A DNA stretch of 13,424 nucleotides from an uncultured Pseudomonas sp. (GCA_943914515.1 CALUCI010000158.1:1-13424); one strand, 5' to 3'; counted from the stretch's first letter, positions 1 through 7,659 are shown. Translations and numbers: made by a program. The notes: generated by a model from the sequence alone, not told the origin.

Positions 1-1
1 G

Positions 2-2107
2 TACAACGACACCGAGTACAACCTCGAGCCCAACGTCAAGGGCTCACCGGGCGGACTGCGCGACATCCAGACCGTGCTGTGGGTCGCCCGCCGCCAGTAC
101 GGCACGCTGAACCTGCATGCACTGGCCGGCGAAGGCTTTCTGCTGGAAAGCGAAAACAAGCTGCTGGCTTCGTCCCAGGAGTTCCTCTGGAAAGTCCGCT
201 ACGCCCTGCACATGCTGGCCGGGCGTGCCGAAGACCGGCTGCTGTTCGATCACCAGCGCAGCATCGCCGCCTTGCTCGGCTTCGAGGACGAGAACCCCAA
301 GCGCGCCATCGAACAGTTCATGCAGCAGTACTACCGGGTGGTCATGAGCATTGCCGAGCTCAGCGACCTGATCATCCAGCACTTCGAGGAAGTCATCCTC
401 GCCGATGACACCAGCAGCAACACCCAGCCGCTGAACGCGCGCTTCCAGTTGCACGACGGCTACATCGAAGCGGTACGGCCCAACGTCTTCAAGCGCACGC
501 CGTTCGCCATGCTGGAAATCTTCGTGCTGATGGCCCAGCACCCGGAAATCAAGGGCGTGCGCGCCGACACCATCCGGCTGCTGCGGGAAAACCGCCACCT
601 GATCAACGACAGCTTCCGCAACGACATCCGCAACACCAGCCTGTTCATCGAACTGTTCAAGTGCGAAATCGGCATTCACCGCAACCTGCGACGGATGAAC
701 CGCTACGGCATTCTCGGCCGCTATCTGCCTGAGTTCGGCCTGATCGTCGGGCAAATGCAGCACGACCTGTTCCACATCTATACGGTCGACGCCCACACCC
801 TCAACCTGATCAAGCACCTGCGCAAGCTGCAGTACACCCCGGTTTCGGAGAAATTCCCGCTGGCCAGCAAGCTCATGGGCCGCCTGCCCAAGCCCGAGCT
901 GGCCTACCTTGCCGGGGTCTACCACGACATCGGCAAAGGTCGCCAGGGCGACCACTCGGAACTGGGCGCCGTGGATGCGCAGAAGTTCTGCGAGCGGCAT
1001 CAGCTACCCGCCTGGGACAGCCGCCTGATCGTCTGGCTGGTGCAGAACCACCTGGTGATGTCGACCACCGCGCAGCGCAAAGACCTTTCCGACCCGCAGG
1101 TCATCCACGACTTCGCCCAGCGGGTCGGCGACCAGGTGCACCTGGACTACCTCTACGTGCTGACCGTGGCCGACATCAACGCCACCAACCCCAGCCTGTG
1201 GAACTCCTGGCGCGCCAGCCTGCTGCGCCAGCTCTACACCGAGACCAAGCGCGCCCTGCGCCGCGGCCTGGAGAATCCGCTGGACCGCGAGGAGCAGATC
1301 CGCCAGACCCAGAGCGCGGCGCTGGACATCCTCGTGCGCGAAGGCAACGACCAGGACGATGTCGAGCAGCTCTGGTCACAACTGGGCGACGATTACTTCC
1401 TGCGCCACACCGCCGCCGACGTTGCCTGGCACTCCGATGCGATTCTCCAGCAGCCGGCCGATGGCGGCCCGCTGGTGCTGATCAAGGAAACCACCCAGCG
1501 CGAATTCGAGGGCGGCACACAGATCTTCATCTACGCGCCCGACCAGCACGACTTCTTCGCCGTGACCGTGGCCGCCATGGACCAGCTCAACCTGAACATC
1601 CATGACGCCCGCATCATCACCTCCAGCAGCCAGTTCACCCTCGACACCTACATCGTGCTCGACAACGACGGCGGCTCGATCGGCAACAACCCGCAGCGGG
1701 TGAAACAGATCCGCGACGGCCTGACCGAAGCCCTGCGCAACCCCGACGATTACCCGAACATCATCCATCGCCGGGTGCCGCGCCAGCTCAAGCACTTCTC
1801 GTTCGCGCCGCAGGTGACCATCCTCAACGATGCCCAGCGGCCGGTGACCATTCTCGAAATCATCGCGCCCGACCGTCCCGGGCTACTGGCGCGGATCGGC
1901 AAGATCTTCCTGGATTTCGACCTGTCGCTGCAGAACGCCAAGATCGCCACCCTCGGCGAGCGCGTGGAAGACGTGTTCTTCATTACCGACGCCGACAACC
2001 AACCGCTTTCCGACCCACAACTGTGCAGCCGCCTGCAGGACGCGATCGTCGAGCAGTTGCGGGTCGACCAGGCCAGTGGAATCGAATCCTTTCGCCTGAC
2101 CATTTAA
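2..2107 (+). CDS. glnD: PII uridylyltransferase/uridylyl-removing enzyme GlnD (5' partial)
   Basis: GlnD is the cytoplasmic nitrogen sensor that uridylylates PII (GlnB/GlnK) when glutamine is low and removes UMP when it is high. The frame is open from the window edge and reads NLEPNVKGSPGGLRDIQT, a GlnD hallmark, so about 200 N-terminal residues, including the catalytic nucleotidyltransferase motif, lie outside the window; 701 residues are visible of an expected ~900. Counting from the edge, a metal-dependent HD domain (uridylyl-removing) shows H308-D309 in YHDIGKGRQGDHSELG. Two C-terminal ACT domains for glutamine sensing follow at about residues 500-565 and 612-670; the second contains IIAPDRPGLLARIGKIF. 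No frameshift is seen. dapC starts 23 nt after the TAA, so the two are probably co-transcribed. Identity is very secure; only the 5' end is missing. Confidence 0.97.
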   Translation, partial: YNDTEYNLEPNVKGSPGGLRDIQTVLWVARRQYGTLNLHALAGEGFLLESENKLLASSQEFLWKVRYALHMLAGRAEDRLLFDHQRSIAALLGFEDENPKRAIEQFMQQYYRVVMSIAELSDLIIQHFEEVILADDTSSNTQPLNARFQLHDGYIEAVRPNVFKRTPFAMLEIFVLMAQHPEIKGVRADTIRLLRENRHLINDSFRNDIRNTSLFIELFKCEIGIHRNLRRMNRYGILGRYLPEFGLIVGQMQHDLFHIYTVDAHTLNLIKHLRKLQYTPVSEKFPLASKLMGRLPKPELAYLAGVYHDIGKGRQGDHSELGAVDAQKFCERHQLPAWDSRLIVWLVQNHLVMSTTAQRKDLSDPQVIHDFAQRVGDQVHLDYLYVLTVADINATNPSLWNSWRASLLRQLYTETKRALRRGLENPLDREEQIRQTQSAALDILVREGNDQDDVEQLWSQLGDDYFLRHTAADVAWHSDAILQQPADGGPLVLIKETTQREFEGGTQIFIYAPDQHDFFAVTVAAMDQLNLNIHDARIITSSSQFTLDTYIVLDNDGGSIGNNPQRVKQIRDGLTEALRNPDDYPNIIHRRVPRQLKHFSFAPQVTILNDAQRPVTILEIIAPDRPGLLARIGKIFLDFDLSLQNAKIATLGERVEDVFFITDADNQPLSDPQLCSRLQDAIVEQLRVDQASGIESFRLTI

Positions 2108-2130
2108 TGCTTTGACGAGAACCCGCGCCG

Positions 2131-3327
2131 ATGAACACCGCTTTGAACCAGCTTCAGCCCTACCCGTTCGAGAAACTGCGCGCCCTGCTGGGCGGCGTCA
2201 CCCCGGCTGCGGACAAGCGCGCCATCGCCCTGTCGATCGGTGAGCCGAAGCACACCTCGCCGGCGTTCGTGGCCAAGGCGCTGAGCGACAACCTCGACCA
2301 GATGGCGGTCTACCCGACCACCCTCGGCCTGCCGGCACTGCGCGAGTCCATCGCCCAATGGTGCGAACGCCGCTTCGGCGTACCGGCCGGCTGGCTGGAT
2401 GCCGCCCGGCACGTGCTGCCGGTCAACGGCACCCGCGAGGCGCTGTTCTCTTTCACCCAGGCAGTGGTGAATCGCAGCGACGACGGCCTGATCATCAGCC
2501 CGAACCCGTTCTATCAGATCTACGAAGGCGCAGCCTTGCTTGCCGGCGCACAGCCGCATTACCTGCCGTGCCTGGACCAGAACGGCTTCAACCCCGACTT
2601 CGACGCAGTGCCTGCGGATGTCTGGCAGCGCTGCCAGATCCTGTTCCTGTGCTCGCCAGGCAACCCCACCGGCGCACTGGTGCCGCTGGAAACCCTGAAA
2701 AAGCTGATTGCCCTGGCTGACCAGTACGACTTCGTCATCGCCGCCGACGAGTGCTACAGCGAACTGTACTTCGACGAACAGTCACCGCCGCCGGGCCTGC
2801 TCAGCGCCTGCGCCGAACTGGGCCGCAGCGATTTCAAGCGTTGCGTGGTGTTCCACAGCCTGTCCAAGCGCTCCAACCTGCCGGGCCTGCGCTCCGGCTT
2901 CGTCGCTGGCGACGCCGAGATCCTCAAGGGTTTCCTGCTGTACCGCACCTACCACGGCTGTGCGATGCCGGTGCAGACGCAACTGGCCAGCATCGCCGCC
3001 TGGAACGACGAGACCCACGTGCGCGACAACCGTGACCTGTACCGCGAGAAATTCGACGCGGTGCTGGAAATCCTCGCACCGGTACTGGATGTGCAAAAGC
3101 CCGACGGCGGCTTCTACCTCTGGGCCAAGGTGCCGGGCAACGACGATGCCGGGTTCTGCCGCGACCTGTTCGAGCAGCAGCACGTAACTGTGGTGCCGGG
3201 CTCGTACCTGTCCCGCGAAGTGGATGGCGTCAACCCTGGCGCAGGCCGCGTGCGCATGGCACTGGTCGCGCCGCTGGCGGAATGCGTCGAGGCGGCCAAG
3301 CGGATTCGCGCGTTTATCCAGGGCTGA
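2131..3327 (+). CDS. dapC: Succinyldiaminopimelate aminotransferase DapC
   Basis: PLP-dependent fold-type I class I/II aminotransferase of 398 aa. It should convert N-succinyl-2-amino-6-ketopimelate to N-succinyl-LL-diaminopimelate with glutamate as amino donor, in the cytoplasmic DAP/lysine pathway. Visible cofactor residues are N178 in SPGNPTG, D206 in AADECYSE, the Schiff-base lysine K246 in HSLSKRSNLPGLRSGF, and a C-terminal arginine in AGRVRMAL expected to bind a substrate carboxylate. The start at 2131 fits the family N-terminus (MNTALNQLQPYPFEKLRALL); the ribosome-binding site (gacgaga) is modest. The DapC call rather than another aminotransferase rests on overall resemblance to Pseudomonas DapC, its usual place after glnD, and dapD in the same neighbourhood. 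Sequence alone cannot exclude overlapping N-acetylornithine or aspartate aminotransferase activity. Confidence 0.92.
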   Translation: MNTALNQLQPYPFEKLRALLGGVTPAADKRAIALSIGEPKHTSPAFVAKALSDNLDQMAVYPTTLGLPALRESIAQWCERRFGVPAGWLDAARHVLPVNGTREALFSFTQAVVNRSDDGLIISPNPFYQIYEGAALLAGAQPHYLPCLDQNGFNPDFDAVPADVWQRCQILFLCSPGNPTGALVPLETLKKLIALADQYDFVIAADECYSELYFDEQSPPPGLLSACAELGRSDFKRCVVFHSLSKRSNLPGLRSGFVAGDAEILKGFLLYRTYHGCAMPVQTQLASIAAWNDETHVRDNRDLYREKFDAVLEILAPVLDVQKPDGGFYLWAKVPGNDDAGFCRDLFEQQHVTVVPGSYLSREVDGVNPGAGRVRMALVAPLAECVEAAKRIRAFIQG

Positions 3328-3346
3328 TATCCCGGCGGGTGCGAAT

Positions 3347-3376
3347 GCCGCCTCGCGGCTGAAGCCGCTCCTACGG
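3347..3376 (-). repeat. REP element 1 (inverted)
   Basis: Reads on the minus strand as GTAGGAGCGGCTTCAGCCGC followed by GAGGCGG, the classic P. putida-group REP with a GCGGCTtcAGCCGC stem. It lies about 20 nt after the dapC stop. It is the inverted counterpart of the element at 3511-3537. Confidence 0.85.
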
Positions 3377-3390
3377 TGCCCACAAAACCC

Positions 3391-3417
3391 GTAGGAGCTG
3401 GCTTGCCAGCGATGGCG
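3391..3417 (+). repeat. REP element 2
   Basis: GTAGGAGCTGGCTTGCCAGC followed by GATGGCG. The stem is GCTGGC-tt-GCCAGC. The same core recurs at 12985-13008 after the glucan synthase gene. Confidence 0.85.
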
Positions 3418-3437
3418 CCCGGCCAGGCAGCGGCCTC

Positions 3438-3478
3438 GTTCCTGCTGGCCTCATCGCCGGCAAGACCGGCTCCCACGA
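3438..3478 (-). repeat. REP element 3 (inverted), with an identical copy at 13283-13323
   Basis: On the minus strand it reads GTGGGAGCCGGTCTTGCCGG followed by CGATGAGGCCAGCAGGAAC. By direct reading all 41 bases are identical to 13283-13323 on the plus strand, so the two are inverted copies about 9.8 kb apart. The palindromic core is GCCGG-tctt-GCCGGC-like. Confidence 0.85.
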
Positions 3479-3510
3479 CATAATCGTTGCGGCTGGCAGT
3501 TCAGAAACCC

Positions 3511-3537
3511 GTAGGAGCGGCTTTTAGCCGCGAGGCG
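3511..3537 (+). repeat. REP element 4
   Basis: GTAGGAGCGGCTTTTAGCCG followed by CGAGGCG, with the stem GCGGCTtttAGCCGC. Together with elements 1-3 it gives a -,+,-,+ alternation, a BIME-like mosaic filling the gap between the convergent dapC and antiporter genes. The stems could serve as bidirectional 3' RNA stabilisers or weak terminators. Confidence 0.85.
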
Positions 3538-3573
3538 GTAGTGCGGCACTCCGCGAGCGAAGGGCCCGCAGCG

Positions 3574-5220
3574 TCACTTCACCTGCCCCAGATTGGCCTC
3601 GCTCATGTCCAGTTCCCCCAGCACCTTGCGCACCACGTCGTCGCCAATCTCGTGATGACGATGCAGCCGATACAGCTCCAGACGCTGTGCCCGCAGCGCG
3701 CGCAAACGCAAACGACGCTCCAGTTGATCCATCTGCTCGGCCAGCGCGCGGGCTTCGGCGCTGTCGTTGTAGGCGTCCAGTTGCTGGCGATACTCGGCCA
3801 TCAAGCGCGCCTTCAGTTCAGCCGCCAAGGCCGCCTGGGAAGCATCCTGCGGCGCGCCCGGCTCGGCGGTTTCCTCTGCTTCGAGAGCATGGATCGCCGC
3901 CTCGGCAGTACGCCGCCAGGCTTCGTCGGCCTCCTGTTGCAAGGCGTCATCCGGGCTTTTCTCGACGCCGCGCAGCAACAGCGGCAAGGCGATGCAAGCC
4001 GACACCAGCGACAGCAGAATCACCCCGGCAGCGATGAAGATCAGCAGGTCGCGCTCGGGAAAGTCCTTGCCTGCGCTGATCAGCAGCGGCACCGACATCA
4101 CACCGGCCAGGGTCACCGCCCCGCGCACCCCACCCACCGTCAGCAGCCAGCACGAGCGGGCGTTCGGCCCCAGCACGAGCTCGCCCTTGCCACGCCAGCG
4201 GCGGACCATGCCGATCAGCCGCCAGATGCTCTGCACCCAGACGAACCGCAGGGCCAGCAACACCAGGAAAATCGCCACCACGTCCAGGCAGCGCCACGCC
4301 AGCGTCGGCCACAACGACGCCTCGTGACTGGTCACTGCCTTGATGATGTCCGGCAGTTGCAGGCCCAGCAGCAGGAAGATCAGGCCGTTGAAGGCGAACT
4401 CCAGCAGCGACCAGACGCTGCGGTTGAGCAAGCGGGTACTGGTCTGCCGTGGCAGCAGGTCGAGCCAGCTCTGCATCATCCCCGCCGCCACCGCCGAGAG
4501 AATGCCGGAAGCACCCAGGCGCTCGGCCAGCACATAGGCGGCGAACGGCAACAGCAACATGAACACCACGTGGGTCGCCGGGTCATCCCAGCCGCGGGCG
4601 ATCATCCAGGCTCGCAGGCGGCCGACCAGCCAGCTCAGGGCAACGCCAATGGCCAGACCTCCGAGCGCCACCACGACAAAGGTCAGGCTGGCTTCGGTCA
4701 GCGAGAACATCCCGGTGATGGCCGCCGCGAGGGCAAATTTGAACGTCACCAGGCCGGTGGCATCGTTCATCAACGCCTCGCCCTGGAGCATGTGCATCAG
4801 TGGCGTCGGCAGGCGGTCCTGGCTGATGGCCGAGACCGCCACCGCATCGGTAGGCGACAGCACGGCGGCGAGGGCGAAGGCCACAGGCAGGGGAATCGAC
4901 GGGATGATCCAGTGAATGAAATAGCCGGCGCCGACCACCGTGAACAGCACCAGCCCCACCGCCAGCGTCAGGATCGGCCCGCGCAGGCGCCACAGCTCGC
5001 GCTTGGGCATGCGCCAGCCGTCGGAGAACAGCAGCGGCGGCAGAAACAGAAACAGGAACAGCTCCGGGTCCAGGGCCACATGCAGGCCCAGGGTCGGCCA
5101 GGCCAGCAAGGCGCCGGCGGCAATCTGCACCAATGGCAACGGCAGCGGAATCATCCGCCCCACCAGCTTGGAGACACTGACCAGCATCAGCAGAATGAGG
5201 ACGGTATAAGCTGACTGCAT
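3574..5220 (-). CDS. CPA1-family Na+/H+ antiporter with cytoplasmic C-terminal tail
   Basis: Inner-membrane monovalent cation/proton antiporter of 548 aa, expected to export Na+ (possibly K+) in exchange for H+ for pH and salt homeostasis. About 400 residues of hydrophobic helices carry CPA1 signatures: SPTDAVAVSAISQ around 122-134 and GEALMNDATG, where E148, N152 and D153 match the spacing of the E-x3-N-D ion-site motif of NhaP-type proteins. The last ~130 residues are hydrophilic, rich in Ala/Glu/Arg/Gln and probably coiled-coil, as in the YjcE-like bacterial branch. The ATG at 5220 is chosen because AGGAA lies 10 nt upstream and the protein then begins directly with a membrane helix (MQSAYTVLILLMLVSV). 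A GTG at 5262 would add 14 charged residues. Ion specificity cannot be read from sequence. Confidence 0.88.
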   Translation of the reverse strand: MQSAYTVLILLMLVSVSKLVGRMIPLPLPLVQIAAGALLAWPTLGLHVALDPELFLFLFLPPLLFSDGWRMPKRELWRLRGPILTLAVGLVLFTVVGAGYFIHWIIPSIPLPVAFALAAVLSPTDAVAVSAISQDRLPTPLMHMLQGEALMNDATGLVTFKFALAAAITGMFSLTEASLTFVVVALGGLAIGVALSWLVGRLRAWMIARGWDDPATHVVFMLLLPFAAYVLAERLGASGILSAVAAGMMQSWLDLLPRQTSTRLLNRSVWSLLEFAFNGLIFLLLGLQLPDIIKAVTSHEASLWPTLAWRCLDVVAIFLVLLALRFVWVQSIWRLIGMVRRWRGKGELVLGPNARSCWLLTVGGVRGAVTLAGVMSVPLLISAGKDFPERDLLIFIAAGVILLSLVSACIALPLLLRGVEKSPDDALQQEADEAWRRTAEAAIHALEAEETAEPGAPQDASQAALAAELKARLMAEYRQQLDAYNDSAEARALAEQMDQLERRLRLRALRAQRLELYRLHRHHEIGDDVVRKVLGELDMSEANLGQVK

Positions 5221-5255
5221 ACGGCGTGTTTTCCTGTTCGATTCGAAAGCAATCT

Positions 5256-5315
5256 CTGACACGCGGGCAAACCCGTGTCATTTGGGCAGATAGTTCTGAC
5301 ACCTATTCCTGACAC
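5256..5315. promoter_or_regulatory. Cluster of CTGACAC half-sites in the antiporter/pncA divergent region
   Basis: TGACAC occurs at 5257-5262, 5297-5302 and 5310-5315 and, inverted, at 5275-5280. The first and the inverted copy form a perfect 7-bp dyad, TGACACG...CGTGTCA, with a 10-nt spacer. Another CTGACA lies at 5370-5375. A TATAGT at 5317-5322 could be a -10 element, but its spacing to CTGACA at 5296-5301 is only 15 nt. This could be an operator, a promoter array, or chance. The regulator is unknown. Confidence 0.35.
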
Positions 5316-5441
5316 ATATAGTAACGACCTGCATCACCGGCAAGCCGCTGCACATAAGTCGCAGATCGCCTGACAATATGTAACATCATGCTACGCAAGC
5401 AAATTATCCCCGGCTCGCCATCACAACCAGGAACAGTTGCC

Positions 5442-6086
5442 ATGCCCCTGACCCACGATAGCCCTGATCGCGCCTTGCTCGTCATCGACGTGCAGAACGA
5501 CTTCATCCCCGGCGGTGCCCTGGCCGTCGCCGGCGGCGAACAGATCGTGCCGTTGATCAACCGTATCGCCAGCGGTTTTCGCAACGTGGTCCAGGCCCAG
5601 GACTGGCACCCCGCCGGACACGCCTCGTTCGCTTCCAGCCATCCGGGCAGGCAGCCCTTCGATGTCATCCAGATGCCCTACGGCGCGCAGACCCTGTGGC
5701 CCGACCACTGCATCCAGGGCAGTTCAGGCGCGCAGTTCCACCCACAACTGAACATCCCGCAGACCCAGTTGATCATCCGCAAGGGCGGCAACCCGGCAGT
5801 CGACAGCTACTCGGCATTCACCGAGGCCGATCAACAGACCAGCACCGGGCTGGCCGGCTACCTGCGAGCGCGCGGTATCGGCACGGTGGTGATCGCTGGT
5901 CTGGCGCTGGATTTCTGCGTCGCCTGGACCGCCCTGCATGCGCGCCGCGAAGGCTTCGTCACCTATGTGGTGCTCGACGCCTGCCGGGCAATCGACAGCG
6001 ATGGTTCGAAAGCCCGCGCGCTTGCGGACATGGAGAATGCCGGGGTCAGGTTCATCGAATCGGCGCAGTTGATCGCCCACGCCTGA
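5442..6086 (+). CDS. pncA: Nicotinamidase/pyrazinamidase PncA
   Basis: Cytoplasmic isochorismatase-fold amidohydrolase that deaminates nicotinamide to nicotinate for NAD+ salvage; the family also hydrolyses pyrazinamide. The 214-aa product matches the usual length. The catalytic triad is visible as D16 (LVIDVQNDF), K114 (IIRKGGNPAVDSYSAF) and C159 (AGLALDFCVAWTALHA). Metal ligands fit D54, H56 (QDWHP) and H89 (LWPDHCIQG). The start at 5442 has AGGA 9 nt upstream and gives the family N-terminus; an in-frame ATG at 5388 has no ribosome-binding site. The gene is divergent from the antiporter and monocistronic in appearance, with a hairpin a few bases after the stop. No strong sigma70 promoter is obvious. 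Confidence is high because every active-site residue is present. Confidence 0.95.
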   Translation: MPLTHDSPDRALLVIDVQNDFIPGGALAVAGGEQIVPLINRIASGFRNVVQAQDWHPAGHASFASSHPGRQPFDVIQMPYGAQTLWPDHCIQGSSGAQFHPQLNIPQTQLIIRKGGNPAVDSYSAFTEADQQTSTGLAGYLRARGIGTVVIAGLALDFCVAWTALHARREGFVTYVVLDACRAIDSDGSKARALADMENAGVRFIESAQLIAHA

Positions 6087-6092
6087 ATGCGC

Positions 6093-6110
6093 GCGCCACA
6101 GCCGTGGCGC
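6093..6110 (+). terminator. Hairpin after pncA (possible weak terminator)
   Basis: Perfect 7-bp stem GCGCCAC / GTGGCGC around an AGCC loop, starting 6 nt after the pncA stop. No T-run follows, so it may be a 3' end stabiliser or a factor-dependent terminator rather than a true intrinsic terminator. Confidence 0.45.
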
Positions 6111-6162
6111 CCTGTGCATTGATGTCGCATAATCCAGCCCACCCAAATTTCCAGGAGTCACG

Positions 6163-6190
6163 GGATTGCCACGGGGAAGCCCGGCAATCC
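6163..6190 (+). promoter_or_regulatory. Leader stem-loop just upstream of yffB
   Basis: Perfect 8-bp inverted repeat GGATTGCC / GGCAATCC enclosing ACGGGGAAGCCC, in which GGG/CCC can pair further. It ends 10 nt before the yffB ATG. The only purine-rich SD-like sequence near that start (GGGGAAG, 6173-6179) is in the loop region, so the structure could gate translation. A possible -10 (CATAAT, 6128-6133) lies upstream without a good -35. Confidence 0.45.
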
Positions 6191-6200
6191 TTAACGTTCA

Positions 6201-6548
6201 ATGGCTTACACTCTCTACGGCATCAAGGCCTGTGACACGATGAAAAAAGCGCGTAGCTGGCTTGAAGACCAGGCCATCAGCTACGACTTCCACGATTACA
6301 AGAGCCAGGGCATCGACCGCGCCAGCCTCGAACGCTGGTGCGACGAGCATGGCTGGAGCGTGATCCTGAATCGCGCCGGCACCACCTTCCGCAAGCTCGA
6401 CGACGCCAGCAAGGCCGACCTTGACCAGGCCAAGGCCGTCGAATTGATGCTCGCTCAACCGTCGATGATCAAGCGCCCGGTACTCGATCTGGGCGACAAG
6501 ACCCTGGTGGGTTTCAAACCGGACCTGTACGCGGCCGCCCTGAAGTGA
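6201..6548 (+). CDS. yffB: ArsC-family (YffB/Spx-type) thioredoxin-fold protein
   Basis: 115-aa cytoplasmic protein of the ArsC/Spx superfamily, closest in look to E. coli YffB (GIKxCDTxKKARxWL near the N-terminus). It has a single N-terminal cysteine, C11 in YGIKACDTMKKA, and conserved downstream segments RAGTTFRKLDD and SMIKRPVLDLGDKTLVGF. Family members are often called glutathione-dependent thiol reductases, but the physiological substrate is unknown, and arsenate reduction should not be assumed from the name. The start is fixed by an in-frame TAA at 6192-6194, three codons upstream. There is no close Shine-Dalgarno; a hairpin and a short TTG ORF occupy the leader. dapD begins 39 nt downstream, suggesting one operon. 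E. coli places yffB beside dapE, another DAP gene, so the link with lysine synthesis recurs. Confidence 0.88.
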   Translation: MAYTLYGIKACDTMKKARSWLEDQAISYDFHDYKSQGIDRASLERWCDEHGWSVILNRAGTTFRKLDDASKADLDQAKAVELMLAQPSMIKRPVLDLGDKTLVGFKPDLYAAALK

Positions 6549-6587
6549 GCCGCACGCTTTTAATCAATTTCAGTACGAGGTAACTGC

Positions 6588-7622
6588 ATGTCCACTTCCC
6601 TGTTCAGCCTGGCCTTCGGCGTCGGCACCCAAAACCGTCAAGGCGCCTGGCTGGAAGTCTTCTACGCGCAACCGCTGCTCAACCCGGCCGCCGACCTCGT
6701 CGCCGCCGTCACCCCGCTGCTGGGCTACGAAGGTGGCAACCAGGCCATCAGCTTCAGCACCTCCCAGGCCGCGCAACTGGCTGAAGCGGTCAAGGCCATC
6801 GACCCGGCTCAAGCTGCCCTGCTGACCCGCCTGGCGGAAAGCAACAAGCCGCTGGTCGCCACGCTGCTGGCCGAAGACGCCACCCTGAGCTCGACGCCGG
6901 AAGCCTACCTGAAGCTGCACCTGCTCTCGCACCGTCTGGTCAAGCCGCACGGCCTGAGCCTGGCCGGCATCTTCCCGCTGCTGCCGAACGTTGCCTGGAC
7001 CAGCCAGGGCGCCATCGACCTGAACGAGCTGGCCGGCCAGCAACTGGAAGCCCGCCTGAAAGGCGAGCTGCTGGAAGTGTTCTCGGTCGACAAGTTCCCG
7101 AAGATGACCGACTACGTCGTGCCGAGCGGTGTGCGTATCGCCGACAGCGCCCGTGTGCGCCTGGGCGCCTACATCGGCGAAGGCACCACGATCATGCACG
7201 AAGGCTTCGTCAACTTTAACGCCGGCACCGAAGGCCCGGGCATGATCGAAGGCCGCGTTTCCGCGGGCGTCTTCGTCGGCAAGGGCTCCGACCTCGGCGG
7301 CGGCTGCTCGACCATGGGCACCCTGTCGGGCGGTGGCAACATCATCATCAAGGTCGGCGAAGGCTGCCTGATCGGCGCCAACGCCGGTATCGGCATCCCG
7401 CTGGGCGACCGCAACACCGTCGAAGCCGGTCTGTACATCACCGCAGGCACCAAGGTGCAACTGCTGGACGAGCAGAACCAACTGGTCAAAGTGGTCAAGG
7501 CCCGCGACCTGGCCGGCCAGACCGACCTGCTGTTCCGCCGCAACTCGGTTTCCGGTGCGGTCGAGTGCAAGACCCACAAGTCGGCCATCGAGCTGAACGA
7601 AGCGCTGCACGCCCACAACTAA
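6588..7622 (+). CDS. dapD: 2,3,4,5-tetrahydropyridine-2,6-dicarboxylate N-succinyltransferase DapD
   Basis: Transfers succinyl from succinyl-CoA to tetrahydrodipicolinate, the first step of the succinylase branch of DAP/lysine synthesis, immediately upstream of the DapC reaction. The 344-aa length is that of the long Pseudomonas form, with an alpha/beta N-terminal part of about 170 residues followed by a left-handed beta-helix built from hexapeptide repeats. The helix part is visible from about residue 180 as IADSARVRLGAYIGEGTTI, then VSAGVFVGKGSDLGGG, GGGNIIIKVGEGCLIGANAG and IGIPLGDRNTVEAG. The family works as a trimer with active sites between subunits. GAGG lies 7 nt before the ATG. It probably shares a transcript with yffB. 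A 12-bp stem-loop follows 8 nt after the stop. No lysine riboswitch-like leader is possible in the 39-nt gap. Confidence 0.96.
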   Translation: MSTSLFSLAFGVGTQNRQGAWLEVFYAQPLLNPAADLVAAVTPLLGYEGGNQAISFSTSQAAQLAEAVKAIDPAQAALLTRLAESNKPLVATLLAEDATLSSTPEAYLKLHLLSHRLVKPHGLSLAGIFPLLPNVAWTSQGAIDLNELAGQQLEARLKGELLEVFSVDKFPKMTDYVVPSGVRIADSARVRLGAYIGEGTTIMHEGFVNFNAGTEGPGMIEGRVSAGVFVGKGSDLGGGCSTMGTLSGGGNIIIKVGEGCLIGANAGIGIPLGDRNTVEAGLYITAGTKVQLLDEQNQLVKVVKARDLAGQTDLLFRRNSVSGAVECKTHKSAIELNEALHAHN

Positions 7623-7630
7623 GTGGTAGG

Positions 7631-7659
7631 ATCGGGTCTGGCCTTTCGCCAGACCCGAT
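7631..7659 (+). terminator. Perfect 12-bp stem-loop between dapD and csdA
   Basis: ATCGGGTCTGGC (7631-7642) and GCCAGACCCGAT (7648-7659) are perfect complements around a CTTTC loop. It starts 8 nt after the dapD stop and ends 17 nt before the csdA ATG. Its position suits a terminator or processing/stability element, but no T-run follows on either strand, so partial read-through into csdA is likely. Confidence 0.55.

Noticed and set aside
44..1000. 318-codon minus-strand frame inside glnD
   Set aside because: Shadow of GlnD; no start signal or family resemblance.
3487..5214. 575-codon open frame on the plus strand opposite the antiporter
   Set aside because: It is antisense to a well-supported membrane protein, and its product is a Gln/His/Arg-rich low-complexity chain typical of GC-rich shadow frames. 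No ribosome-binding site or domain is seen.
5221..5262. GTG start at 5262 for the antiporter
   Set aside because: It would add a charged 14-residue extension ahead of the first membrane helix, whereas the ATG at 5220 has AGGAA at a suitable distance.
6549..6587. Lysine riboswitch ahead of dapD
   Set aside because: The gap is only 39 nt, far too short for a lysine aptamer, and shows no such fold.
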